Source of the DNA: Elmis aenea
Lineage: Eukaryota; Arthropoda; Insecta; Coleoptera; Elmidae
Length of the DNA stretch: 64,000 nt
Direction of reading: 5' to 3'
Assembly: GCA_947652605.1 (NCBI GenBank)
Contig: OX393578.1
Coordinates: forward strand, 52,459,415-52,523,414
The notes beneath the pieces were generated by a model. The model did not search any database. It saw nothing but the letters and a program-made list of their open reading frames with translations, and was not told the origin of the DNA. Shown piece by piece: positions 22,384 through 33,376 of this stretch. A program made the position numbers and the translations under genes. How positions within the stretch are numbered: the first letter of the stretch is position 1; every line of letters starts with the position of its first letter.

Positions 22384-25300
22384 CTAGAACAAGAAAAAAA
22401 TTGTCATTATTAAGTGTGAAGTATAATTAAAAATGGTGTAAAGCCTCGTTCTCATTAGTCAAATTACTTGAATTCAAGTCGCTGAAATGCAAATAAGTTG
22501 ACTAGATATTTAACATGGCATTGGAGCAGGTGGTGCATTCTAATCACAATATTTGTTATCCATGTTCCACAGAACACCATAACTCATGTTTCTAGGAATT
22601 TACTAACTTTTCCACATTCCACTTACTCATTATTGATTTTTCACAAACATCGCTCAATTGTTTGATAAAACAGTTGCACCATTCAATTTGTCAGTGAAAC
22701 ATTGAAAAGCCTCGTTTTTATTAGCCAAGTAACTTAGGGTGACCAGAATTCGCTATGCGCTATAGGTTTTTTCATAATAACGGAAGATTAAAAGATCATA
22801 ACCAAGATATTATTAAAATAACAATATACAGCGTGATTCAGCTTGACTGTCACACCCCTATAACTTTGATATTTTAAGAGGAAACCCCTATAAACCTTTT
22901 ATTTTTGAAAATCGTGGAAAATTCTCAATCGAATGACATTCAAATGTTTTTACTACAATGAAATATGTCAGACTGGTGATAATCTTTTTTTTTTTTTTTG
23001 AAAAACATGTTATATTCTGACAGAAATAAATTCTAAATCCAATAGTGAATTAAAAAAATAGGTATACAAGTACAAAGAAAAATTTTTGAGAAAAATTAGT
23101 TTAAAAGTAATGTATTATTTTTTACAAGATCGTTGTATTGTACTAAACAAAACAAAACACGATTGCTGTAGTAATTGACATTTTATAACTGGTTTAAGTG
23201 TGTTTTATTATTTTTCGATAAAAAATCACTATTTTCTAATCATTAAATTGAAACGCCTTAAATAACTACACACTCACAAAATCAAATTGGCAGAAGGTCC
23301 ATTTTTAATTAAATGCTTACCAAAATAATGATTTTTCGTCTAAAAATAATAAAACATTATTACTACAGCGATCGTGTTTTGTTTAGTTAAATACGATTTT
23401 GTAAAAAATAATAAATAACTTTAAAACAAGTTTTTTCAAAATTTTCATAAGTATGCTTATTTTCATAATGCACTATTGGATTTAAAATTTAATTCTCTAT
23501 CAGAGTTAATAAAAAAAAAGTAACCATGTAATTTCAAAATAAAAAGTTGACAATCGTCAGTATGACATATTTCATTGTAGAAAAAACATATGAACGTCAT
23601 TCGGTAAAGAATTTTCCACGATTTACAAAAATATACAGTTTATAGGGGATTTCCTCTTAAATTTACAAAGTTATAGGGGTGCGATAGTCAAACTGAATCA
23701 CCCTGTATATTAAACTCAATTTGATTTTTAAGACTTTTTAAAAATGAACAGTATAATAATAAAAATAAAAGTATTAAAAAAAATTGACAGTTAGTAAGGT
23801 TGATGAAACATTTGATATTGTGCATTGCAATTTTTATTGAATGAAATCAGTTCTTATATTTTTGATTTTTATTGGAAAAATATAAAGTAGGATATTTATA
23901 CTTTTTTTCTTAGGGAGGTAGGACGGAGGACAAAAGGTTTAATTGTAGGACATGTCCTCCCAAAGTTTGACGGTTCGTCACCCTAAAGTAACTTGAATTT
24001 AAGTCGCTTGAATTCATGACTTCAAGTTTATCTTCATATTTTAACAAGTTTATTGAAGCCAGTAGATATTAAAAATGGGATCAAAGCCGTTGGTGCATTT
24101 TTATCGCTATGTTTATCATCTTCTATGTTCCACTAAACATTGTAACTTTCATACATTTTTCGAGGATTTTACTAAGTTTTCCGACTTTTCATTAACTCAT
24201 TAATGACTTTTTGATCGACTTTTCTTAAATGTCACTCAGTTGTGTCAAATTTGTACAATAAAACAGTCGCATCTTTCAAGTTGTCACTAAAAAGTTAAAA
24301 GCCTCTCCACTTTACTTGAAAGTTACTAGAATTTAAGTCGCTTCAATTCAAGTAATGTGACTAACGAGGACGGGGGGCTTTAGCAAGTAAATTGAACTTG
24401 TTAAATAACGTAGAAAACATACTAACCTTTTGTTTGGCGACGTGTTCTGCCAGCATGTCACTCAAATCTTCCTTCTGCAGTTGTGACTGGTTCTCTCGCA
24501 TCTGCTGCTCGTAACGTACTGCCATGGCATCACTATCCATGTCGAGTTCCGACGGATCAAGCGCTAATTCTACCATCCCCTCACGTTCGGGCTGAGACTG
24601 TGCAACGCCTCTTTTGGCCGATATAACTGCAGGAGGTGGTGCTCCCACGCCGGTCATGTCGTAAACGTGACTACTGGCCATCATCGCACCTCCTATACGC
24701 TCGTTACGTTTTTCAGGTAGAATATGGTACAGCACAGGCGTTTCAGTACTGAAAAGTATAGGTTACAATTACTTACCTACCACAGTTTTATGATAGGATA
24801 ATAGCAAGTTTTAGTCCGCGTTCACAATGAACGTAGTAGATAGTAGTTAGTAGTAAGTAGATAGTAGTTAGTAGATAGTAGTTGGTAGATAGTAGTTAGT
24901 AGATAGTACATAGTAGATAGTGGTTAGTGCGTAATATGTAAAAAGTACGTAATGAAATGTTTACTTGGGTACGGGTAATTCCCAGCTTGTTTGTAGCCCA
25001 GCACATAACCTCAATTTTAACGCTGAAGGTTGTTTATCAAACTCAGTGCCAGGTAAAGTAACTAATTTGAAACATTAAAAACATAGATACTTTACTTTGT
25101 TTAACAAATATTAGAGTTCTTGCTGTAAATTATTGAAGCAAAGATTATGTGCTGCGCTACAAACAAGCCGGGAATTAGCCGTATCCAAGTAAACATTTCA
25201 TTACGTACTTTTTACGTATTACGCACTAACTACTAAATACTAATTACTATCTACTAACTACTATCTACTACGTTCATTGTGAACACAGACTAATAAACTA

Positions 25301-28300
25301 AGAACGAACAACTGTCAAGTTAGTTTGAGGATTTAAGCTATTACAATCGTATATCTTACCCTTCCATTTCATTTTCGATTTTCTTCTTTCTTAATTCAAT
25401 GGCTTCGGGTGTTTCCATGCCTGCGGGTATACTGGTAAGACCGCTGGGGGTGACTAAGCCTTCCGCCGGTGTTACAAGTCCCGTTTCGTCTGTAATGCCT
25501 TGTTTGTCCTTGTCCTCTTCTTCTTCCTCCTCTTCGCTCTCTTCTTCCGACTCCGATTCCAATTCGCCCCACAGTGTACGATCAATAGTCGCATCTTCTC
25601 CAACATCCTAATAAAACACTAACATGAAACCTTTATTTCACGAGAAAATTAAATACATACATCGATATTGGTTTGATTCGTTCCAAATACATCTCCGTAA
25701 AGCGGTTTGCCGTTTTCGTCTACTGGCGGTTTGCCCCATCCGCCTGCGTGATAACCAAAAGCACATCCATCGGGTATGGGAGCATTCAAACCGGGTATTT
25801 TGAGATTAGGATAACTGGGCGGAGGTCCATAACGCTGCATGGCTATTAACCAAGGAGGAGGAACTTTGTGGGCGTTCGGGCCGACCGGCATGCCAAGAGC
25901 TGTTCGCAATTCTTCCGATAAATCGCCTGGTTTTTTTTCCTTCAAACGTGTTTCGAATTCCTTCCCCTCGTAATACAAATCTCCGTGTATGGTCATTTTT
26001 GGCTTTGTTTGCCACCTGTTAACGACACATACAATAGCGATAAAGATTTAATATTTAAAGCTAAAAAAAAAAAAACAAGAGGGGTTGTACTTACTTGAAA
26101 AATGCGTCATGCAATTTCTGATAATCGATATCGATTTTTCCTAGCTTTGGCCGAGCTCTTTCGCGCATTTTGGCCTTCAACGTTTTTGTTTCGTCCTTGT
26201 CCTGCAACGAAGCTCTCATTTCCATTATCCCGGTTCTTTTAATAAAATCTGGTAAATTAAATGGAGGTTTTTCAATTCCACGCTTTCCTTGTAAGTATTT
26301 GCGCTTAAAACACCAATGTCTCGGGACCTGTAAAAACAGTTTTACATGCGTTAAAATGTATGTAGCATAATGTGTTTCATGACCCTCCACCTAGCATCAA
26401 TTATTTTTATTTTATTTCATTTAATTGTTAAATGAATGACATGAAACAAATAAGCACTTCAAAAAGGCCAATCTATGAGGATTGCTACTTTAGTAAAACA
26501 AATTGATGTTAAAATATTACGGTCATAACTTGTAGTACAGGGTGGTCCAAATTCGATGGGATTGCATAGGTATCTCGCTTAATAGTCAAGATAGAGAAAC
26601 GGTTAAATTACCAAACATGTGCAGTTTTTTGAGACAAACTCAGAACCGTTTACAAAAATATTTTATCATTTCCGGTTTTCGAGTTATTAAATAAAAAGTG
26701 TTTTTTTGTCATATTAATAATGTTTCATATCTCCGTTATTGTTGTAAATATCAAAAATATTTATGGAGATTATTTTTATGTTTAATTTGATTTTACTTTA
26801 AAAAAATATTTTACGCTCGGCGTTAAAAAGTTATGACACAAACTTACCTTTTTTTAAATGGGAACAATAGTTGGCTATGACCTATTTAAATTCCTCATTT
26901 TTTTCTTATCTTATATTATAAGGTTTTACACCGTGTTTTTTTTTTGTTTTCACAGCCTACTATGATTTTCTTAGAAAAAAAAACTAAAAAACCTTCATAG
27001 CTTGCGTATTATTAAAAACGAATACATCAACCCTTATATATTTGAAATGAGAAAAAAATAAGGAATTTAAATAGGTCATAGCCAACTATCGTTCCCATTT
27101 AAAAAAAGGTAAGTTTGTGTCATAACTTTCTAACGGCGAGCGTAAACATTTTTTTTTAGTATAATCAAATTAAACATAAAAATATCTAAAAATAATCTTC
27201 ATAAACATTTTCGATATTTGCAACAACAACGGAGATATGACACATTATTAATATGACAAAAAAACAGTTTTTTATCAATAACTCGAAAACCGGAAATTAT
27301 AGAATATTTTTGAAAACGGTTCTGAGTTTGTCTCAAAAAACTGCACATTTTTGGTAATTTAAGCGTTTCTCTATCTTTAATATTAACCGAGATACCCATG
27401 CAATCCCATCGAATTTGGACCACCCTGTACAAGTCACGTGTTTGTGAGTTCTGTATATCAACAAAAGATTTGTTGATGAATTCACCATAAGTTGAACGCA
27501 ACCACCATACAATATGTGCTTATAGGAATTAATGGCAAGGATAAAACTACAATAAAAAGGGATGACAACAGGAACCCAAAATCTTGGGACAGTTGTGCTG
27601 AGGCAGTTAAGAACCAACCATCGGTAAATGTAGAGCCATTTAAAAAACAAAGGACTTTGTTTGAGCGTCCAACCACCTTACAAAGACTATTAAGAGCCAT
27701 AATTTAAAAAAATAAACATAAGAATAATAAGTTGTCTACCCTAACGGTACGGTCCGTCATAGTTTATACAAGAAAGCACAATGTTAGAATGTCTACATTT
27801 TAACAAAAGAAGCTGTGTATATTAGCCTTAAGTTTAAGCCACCATAGTGTATCTCATATATTTTTTACAACTCATTTTACATTCTTACCTGAACCGTGTT
27901 ACGATGTGCCTTCAGTTGAACCAGTAACTTGGGATCTCTTGCTGTAACGTCGTGCATTTCAACCACATCTGGTCTATTGACGAGTTGTTTAAGCTCGGCT
28001 ACACTTAGACGTGTAAGTTTCTTTAGTTTACGTTTAGACATTTTGGATTTATCATCTTTGACTTTCTGAAACAATTAATTTAAACAATTTAATTATGAAG
28101 CGTTTTTAAACACACTAAATGCAACTCACTTCGTCGCCCTCTTCCATGTCTTCTTGAAACTGATCGCCAAGTGTAGGAACTGCTTTATTTGAAAGTGAAG
28201 TTGGGAGTGCAAGTTGTGGAGGTGGAATATCGGGTTTGGAATCGGCTATTTTAAATGCTTCGAAAATGTGAAAAAACTGTCGATATTGTGGTGCTAGTTC

Positions 28301-29514
28301 ATGGAGACCCAACGATTCCTGAATGTATCTAAAACAAACAAAAAATTAGCTTGCCTCGAAAGCAGATTGGTAATCGTTATCTACTTACTCTACTTCTACG
28401 TCGATTTCTCCTGTTTCTTTATTTAAAGATGTAACATCTTTTACTTCGCCAGTCTTTCCTTGTTCTTCTTGCTTTTTGTTTTTCTTCCTTCGTTTCTTTT
28501 TCTTGTTTTTGCTTACTTTATTCTGCTTATTATTATTTTCATTATATTGTATGTTTTCCTAAAAACAATATATTTTTATTAACTATGTGAACTTATTTTA
28601 TATGAAAATTACTAACCGCATTTTCATCTCTTTCCCATAAGGGCAGTACATCCTTATCTTGTTCCATTCTTGTGTTTGAAGTTTCAGTGCTCACATCGTC
28701 TGCATCAAGTTCTAAAGCTCTCTGATTTTTTAAAGCCAACACTTGTTCCAAAACTTGTGGTAAAACCACAACTTCGGGAGTAACACCTTCATTTAACTCT
28801 TCTGGAGGATCTACTCTAAGTGATAATAAAGACGGTAATTGCTTTTCATTTACTGTTTGTATTAAGTGTGGTGGTCCGATGGGCTGTTGTAAATTTGGTA
28901 TAACTCTGTTGTCTACAAAAAAAAAGTGACTTTGAACATTTGGTACGCTCCCATATAGACTAGACATCAGTGGTGAGCTATGAAATTTTTAACAAAGGGC
29001 TCGCTCATAGTTAAATTAAAAAAAAAAAATGTTAATTATATGTTGGGAAAAAATGTAATTTTAAATTCAAACGTGAATAATCGAGTGATTGTACATAATT
29101 CAAAAAAATCTATTGTGCGACGGGTTATTCTAAATTTAATCGTCATTGCTTGATAGGCATGACTTCGTCGCTTTACAAATGTATGTAATGAAAATGATTT
29201 TTAAGATACATCTTTTCTTGAGAAAATGGTTAACAAAAAGAACAAGGGGCTCGCAAATTAAGGAATAATTTAACAAAGGGCTCTCGCGAGCCCCCTACAG
29301 CTCACCACTGCTAGACATTCAGGAATTACATCTTTCGTGTTAAAATATTCACTTGTACACACATACCTACAAAGTCCTCGTTAGGCCACCCCTGAGTTCC
29401 AGGAGGGCCGAAAGCAGGTGGTGCCAATAAACCTTCCGGATGAGGAGGAGGAGGCATAACTGGGTGCTCTCCGGAAAGCTGCTGCATTCTTAAAATATCT
29501 TGATTTGGTTCCAT
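22315..29514 (-). CDS. SF3B2: Splicing factor 3B subunit 2 (SAP145/SF3b145)
   Basis: SF3b subunit of the U2 snRNP, needed for branch-site recognition. Exons: 29514-29367, 28912-28617, 28558-28389, 28328-28130, 28065-27889, 26327-26095, 26015-25661, 25607-25360, 24748-24427 and 22383-22315. All joins stay in phase; 738 residues, close to the insect length. Domains in order: Pro-rich N terminus, Lys-rich stretch (KNKKKKRRKKNKK), the DUF382 region (ELAPQYRQFF ... VEMHDVTARDPKLLVQLKAHRN ... VPRHWCFKRKYLQGKRGIEK), the PSP motif (PPPWLIAMQRYGPPPSYPNL), an acidic run of Glu, and the terminal KKYKEFKF. I start at 29514 (MEPNQDILR); the upstream in-frame codon is TTG. No N-terminal SAP domain is visible. 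Introns hold two fold-back elements, a hAT MITE and a three-level transposon nest. Confidence 0.96.
22735..23985. mobile_element. hAT-like element (TAGGGTGACC ... GTCACCCTA), middle layer
   Basis: A perfect 8-bp duplication AAGTAACT flanks it on both sides. The terminal repeats are TAGGGTGACCAG and CGTCACCCTA. It contains the 22827-23707 fold-back element and no clear transposase. Confidence 0.8.
22827..23707. mobile_element. Fold-back element E (TACAGCGTGATTCAG ends), inner layer
   Basis: The left arm (GATTCAGCTTGACTGTCAC, CCCCTATAACTTTG) recurs inverted at the right end (CAAAGTTATAGGGGTGCGA ... CACCCTGTA). It is palindromic over about 400 bp per arm. Confidence 0.85.
24811..25293. repeat. 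Fold-back repeat with GTTAGTAGATA tracts
   Basis: The left end GTCCGCGTTCACAATGAACG recurs inverted at the right (CGTTCATTGTGAACACAGAC). Each arm has short tandem TAGTAGATAGTAGT tracts and a shared inner segment (AAATGTTTACTTGG). It lies in an SF3B2 intron. Confidence 0.8.
26536..27429. mobile_element. Fold-back element F (TACAGGGTGGTCCAAATTCG ends)
   Basis: The arms match inverted end to end, including GGTCCAAATTCGATGGGATT at both ends and the subterminal TATCTCGCTTAAT block. Same family as element N at 53903-55108. It lies in an SF3B2 intron. Confidence 0.88.
27430..27888. other. SF3B2 intron remainder, no recognised feature
   Basis: A 71-codon open frame on the plus strand (27492-27707) has no family signature I recognise and may be chance. 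Nothing else is seen. Confidence 0.4.
28968..29310. mobile_element. hAT MITE (CAGTGGTGAGCT ... AGCTCACCACTG)
   Basis: A perfect 8-bp target duplication CTAGACAT lies on both sides of 343 bp with matching inverted ends. The inside carries an AACAAAGGGCTC repeat. It lies in SF3B2 intron 1, about 55 bp from both neighbouring exons. Confidence 0.9.
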
Positions 29515-30150
29515 TTTGTGATCCCGGTACAAAACGGAGTTTCTTGTTTAGGAAAATCCTAACCTCTAATTTATACTAAAGCTAGAAACTAATCAACTCA
29601 CATCTAAAACAACTAACACTTCGGCAATCGTAAACCCTAATTAAAACAGAGAAGCTTCAGGAATCGATAATACTAGCCAGATAAGTAAATATATTCAGCA
29701 GATTCCTAACACTTACTTTTTGCAACAACATACGAAATATGACGTTTGACAAATTTTTCGGTGCTCAATTCTCGTAAATTACAATTATCACTTTAGCTAA
29801 AATAAAAGTATAAAATCTTTTTACAAAACTTAAAAATACCGCAATTTAAATTTTATTTTAATTTAAAATGAAAGAAAAACACGTCTACTTTCGTAAAAAA
29901 TATTATTTACCTAATTTAGACACGTTTATGTTTATGTCGAATGGAATTTTTACCTACAACAGTTCTGAGTTTTCCCCACCACCAATTTATGAAAAGACGT
30001 TAGACATTTTTGTATTTTGAAACGTGTTTGAAACTGAACAAGCGTATGACAAGCGTTTTCCGTAAAACTTGTATATAAGCAGTTACGTAGTAAGTACAAT
30101 TAACAAATTGACGATATCTAGAGTTTAATGATAATATTTTTACTACAGTT
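29515..30150. promoter_or_regulatory. Divergent promoter region between SF3B2 and the NuSAP-like gene
   Basis: 636 bp between two oppositely oriented start codons with no transposon ends seen. The promoter role is inferred from gene order only. Confidence 0.45.
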
Positions 30151-33096
30151 ATGGAACAACATGAAGAAGTTTTAAAGGGCGTTAGAAGTTCTGCCAGAAA
30201 AATTGCCAAAAAGCCATGTTATGTTGAGAGTTCACCTCTAGAAGCACTCGACAACATCAAACAATTTAGTTCATCAATTAAGAAAACGAAATCTTCAATT
30301 AAGAAAACGAAATCTTCACGAAAAGCAGCAAAGAATGTTAAAAAATCACCACCATTTAAAGTAAATACTGAAATCCCTGTGAAGAGAGTACGAACTAAAA
30401 GAAGAATACGTGGCTCTAGTGTACTATTTGAATTTAATAATGAGTCTGTAGAAGAAGCTAGCGTTTACAAGGAACCTTGTAAAATTAAACGCAGAGAAAA
30501 ATTATCATTTTTACCTCGCATAGAAGACATAAAGGAAGTCATCAAACAAAACGATGAATTTAATGAAGTAAGTGATGGCGTAGCTGACAACGCATGTCAT
30601 GAGATATTAGATGTAGAAGGCTCAGATCATCTTGTTGAAAATGCATTTAAAAGCGACATGTATAACTTAAAACCCTTGAATACGAGCAAAAATAGAGAAC
30701 CAGTTGACAATCAAACAGTTTGTTTGAAAAGTTGTTACGTTAAATTAATACCTCTAGAACAAACTAATATACTCAACCGTCGACAAAAATTACAGCTTAA
30801 ATTATCTACGAGTATTTCTAGTGATGATAGTGTAAAGAAAGCCAACAAATTATCTGTAAAACAGTTGTCACCCAGTAAACCACTTACACGCAAAGCTAGT
30901 GTACATATTCAAATTCAAGATGAGTCGTTGAATGAAATAAATGACAATTGTTGTGTAAGATTACCAAAATTGTCCATAAAAGAAGTAAATGCAAATATAG
31001 AAAGTTCAAACCACGAATCGAGTTATGTTTTTGTTGGAAAGTCACCAACCTATGATACTGAATTACCTGAATCTTCAATTATGCAAATATCTATCTTGGA
31101 AGATCTTGTTGGAAATGAATTTAAAAGCGAAATGTATAACTTAAAATCCTTGAATACGAGCGAAAATAGAGAACCCGTTGACAATCAAACAGTTTATTTG
31201 AAAAGTTGTTACGTTAAATTAATACCTCTTGAACAAACTAATATACTCAACCGTCGACAAAAATTACAGCTTAAATTATCTACGAGTAATTCTAGTGATG
31301 ATAGTGTAAAGAATGAAATGAATCACAATTGTGTAAGATTACCAAAATTGTCCATAAAAGAAGTAAATGCAAATCTAGAAAATTCAAACCATGAATTGGG
31401 TTATAGTTTTGTCGGAAAGTCACCAACTTATGATACAGAATTACCTGAATCTTCAATTATGGAAATATCTATATTGGCACAGGATTCTAATTTATGCAAT
31501 GATAATTTTGATGAGAATTTCATTCAGAACAATTGCACTAGCAATTATGTAGAGACAGTTCATGCGAATTTGTGTCAAGATACACAGCCAGGACATGCAA
31601 ATTATCTTCATCAAAGATTAACTGAGGCTGCAAACGACGTGTTTAATTCAACGGAGGATGAATTTATGTCTGGGATTGATTTTTTGGAATCCTCTTCAGA
31701 AGAAACGGCATCGAGCAAGAAATCAGACAGAGCAGTTCAAAATGAAATGTTATCTAATATTATACATGATAGGTTTGAGGAGTCCCCGAAAGGAACAGTG
31801 TTAGAACTGGATACAGATTTCAGTGCAATTAAAAACTATTCCAACAAAAGTACTTTACTGTCAGAAACGGAAAAAAGTTGTCTGGAACATTCCAAGAAAA
31901 GCGCAGCCTTTAAAACAGGTGAAAATGGTACAGATAATATTTCTTGGTGCCAAGAACGTATCGAACCTACACCTGATGGCGAACGCCTGAATATTCATGA
32001 AAGATTAGATTTTTCAAATGTTACCTTAAGAAAGAAGGTCAAGCAAAATTCGAGAGATTCAGCAAACTTAGATTTATCGGCAGAACCAGAAGATATAAAA
32101 GAGCAATGTAACGTTGCACCAATGGATGTGCAGTATTCATCTCCACCTGCATCATTAACGAGCGATAAAATGAATGACACGACTTATGAAATAAAAGATG
32201 ATCGTGAAGGGGCTTCCGAAGTTTGTAACGTAGAGGGTTCATGTTCACTGCCAATGAACAGTCAAAAGCTAAATTCTACATTTGACGTGGTTGAGGATGA
32301 AAATTTAACTTTTGATACATCGATTAAAGAAAATTTTAATACTTTAGTACAAGCAAGCACTCCAAAATCAGCATTAAAAATATCTTCGAGTATCTTTGGT
32401 AATTCAACAAAATCGAAACCAAAATTGAGTTTAAGATTTAGATCACACTGTTCTGGGCAAAAGACACCCGTTTCAATAAATAAAAAAGATCAAGTGATCA
32501 GGAGTACTCCAAAACCTAGAAAAATGCCGAATTTTGCAAAAATACACGAAAATATGTACAATAAAATAGAAAATATACAAGAGTACACTACACGGAAAGA
32601 AAATCGTGCAAGGCTATTAGTCTCTGGGCACGCTCCTGATAAAATCAGTAAAGTTAATATATCCACATCTTCAACTACCAAAAAATTGAGAACAAATGAA
32701 AAACGACAAAGTTTAAGTGAAAAACGGCAAAGTTTAGTAGAAAAACGGCAAAGTTTAGTTGAAAAACGGCAAAGCTTAGTTGAAAAACGACAAAGCTTAG
32801 TTGAAAAACGACGGAGTTTAAATGATAAACGACAAAGTTTACGTGAAAAATCTATAGTGAATGGAAACAATATCATTGCTAAAAAACTTAATCCTATTGA
32901 CAATTCAAACATAGATTCAAAATTAAACTGCCATTTAAAAATGGTACATAAACAACAGCTAAAACGTGTTGTTGCTACAAAAACTCAAATTTTAAAAACA
33001 GACCTTAAGAAAGATCAACTAAGCGTAATTAAAGGAGTTCGCAGCAATCGACGTTTCGATCTCCTCATGAGTATGCGTCAGAAAAACAATGCTTAA
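30151..33096 (+). CDS. NuSAP-like spindle/nucleolar protein with repeats (single exon, 981 aa)
   Basis: Intronless, basic and low-complexity, with Lys/Arg-rich ends. The best family clue is near residue 790: MPNFAKIHENMYNKIENIQE, which resembles the conserved P-N-F-x-K-x-H-E-x(4)-K-x-E-x-I segment of nucleolar and spindle-associated protein (NuSAP), a microtubule and chromatin binder of the mitotic spindle. Two internal repeats stand out: a block of about 140 residues duplicated in tandem (NREPVDNQTV..LKSCYVKL and following, around residues 170-310 and 325-435), and about seven copies of a 7-residue EKRQSLV unit near residues 850-895. The Ser in each unit could be a basophilic-kinase site (inference). 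The C terminus KGVRSNRRFDLLMSMRQ echoes KGVRSSARK at the N terminus. A rapidly evolving mitotic regulator of another family remains possible. The ATG at 30151 is the first in frame. Confidence 0.6.
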   Translation: MEQHEEVLKGVRSSARKIAKKPCYVESSPLEALDNIKQFSSSIKKTKSSIKKTKSSRKAAKNVKKSPPFKVNTEIPVKRVRTKRRIRGSSVLFEFNNESVEEASVYKEPCKIKRREKLSFLPRIEDIKEVIKQNDEFNEVSDGVADNACHEILDVEGSDHLVENAFKSDMYNLKPLNTSKNREPVDNQTVCLKSCYVKLIPLEQTNILNRRQKLQLKLSTSISSDDSVKKANKLSVKQLSPSKPLTRKASVHIQIQDESLNEINDNCCVRLPKLSIKEVNANIESSNHESSYVFVGKSPTYDTELPESSIMQISILEDLVGNEFKSEMYNLKSLNTSENREPVDNQTVYLKSCYVKLIPLEQTNILNRRQKLQLKLSTSNSSDDSVKNEMNHNCVRLPKLSIKEVNANLENSNHELGYSFVGKSPTYDTELPESSIMEISILAQDSNLCNDNFDENFIQNNCTSNYVETVHANLCQDTQPGHANYLHQRLTEAANDVFNSTEDEFMSGIDFLESSSEETASSKKSDRAVQNEMLSNIIHDRFEESPKGTVLELDTDFSAIKNYSNKSTLLSETEKSCLEHSKKSAAFKTGENGTDNISWCQERIEPTPDGERLNIHERLDFSNVTLRKKVKQNSRDSANLDLSAEPEDIKEQCNVAPMDVQYSSPPASLTSDKMNDTTYEIKDDREGASEVCNVEGSCSLPMNSQKLNSTFDVVEDENLTFDTSIKENFNTLVQASTPKSALKISSSIFGNSTKSKPKLSLRFRSHCSGQKTPVSINKKDQVIRSTPKPRKMPNFAKIHENMYNKIENIQEYTTRKENRARLLVSGHAPDKISKVNISTSSTTKKLRTNEKRQSLSEKRQSLVEKRQSLVEKRQSLVEKRQSLVEKRRSLNDKRQSLREKSIVNGNNIIAKKLNPIDNSNIDSKLNCHLKMVHKQQLKRVVATKTQILKTDLKKDQLSVIKGVRSNRRFDLLMSMRQKNNA
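30640..31470 (+). repeat. Tandem duplicated coding block in the NuSAP-like gene
   Basis: About 30640-31090 and 31100-31470 are copies of each other at DNA level, sharing CTAATATACTCAACCGTCGA and much flanking sequence. The second copy has lost the middle segment found in the first (around 30840-30930). High identity at synonymous sites suggests a recent duplication or gene conversion. Confidence 0.85.
32698..32845 (+). repeat. 21-bp coding minisatellite (EKRQSLV repeat)
   Basis: About seven in-frame units reading GAAAAACGRCAAAGYTTAGT, encoding EKRQSL(V/S/N/R). Units differ mainly at third positions. The last two change to RRSLND and RQSLRE. Confidence 0.9.
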
Positions 33097-33280
33097 CAAT
33101 TTTGTTAGTGTATACTTTGCTTAAATAATTAATATATGTGAAATAATAGTATTATATAGTTTTATTGTTTTCTAGTTTGTGTTATGTACGTATAATCTTT
33201 TTGATTCTAAATTTATGTTAATTTTTATTATGTTAGATTAATAGTGTTCTAAAAACTTAATAATAATTAAAGTACTTAAC

Positions 33281-33286
33281 AATAAA
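33281..33286 (+). terminator. Poly(A) signal of the NuSAP-like gene
   Basis: AATAAA lies 185 bp past the stop codon and 7 bp before the opposed signal of mRpS18A. Confidence 0.6.
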
Positions 33287-33292
33287 CTTCGT

Positions 33293-33298
33293 TTTATT
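33293..33298 (-). terminator. Poly(A) signal of mRpS18A
   Basis: TTTATT on the plus strand is AATAAA for the minus-strand gene, 79 bp past its stop. It sits head-on with the plus-strand signal. Confidence 0.55.
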
Positions 33299-33376
33299 AT
33301 TTTGGATTATATCCAAAGCTGCTGTACATCAATACATAAATGTTTTATAATTTTAACATAAAATACATACAAAAAA

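Larger units (their letters stand above)
22439..24382. mobile_element. Inverted-repeat element with TAAAGCC...GGCTTTA ends, outer layer of a nest
   Basis: The left end (TAAAGCCTCG, ACTTGAATTCAAGTCGC) recurs inverted at the right end (CAATTCAAGTAATGTGACTA ... GGCTTTA). Related half-copies occur near 22705 and 23995. It fills the last SF3B2 intron. I could not assign a superfamily. Confidence 0.6.

Noticed and set aside
24361..24426. Extension of SF3B2 exon 9 past AKQK into VSMFSTLFNKFN
   Set aside because: A GTTAGT donor follows AKQK and the true C terminus (KKYKEFKF) lies in the exon at 22315-22383, matching the conserved family end.
25399..25611. Ser-rich 70-codon plus-strand frame
   Set aside because: Antisense shadow of the acidic Glu stretch of SF3B2 exon 8.
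27492..27707. 71-codon plus-strand frame in an SF3B2 intron
   Set aside because: No recognisable family or repeat partner in the window; codon use not informative at this length.
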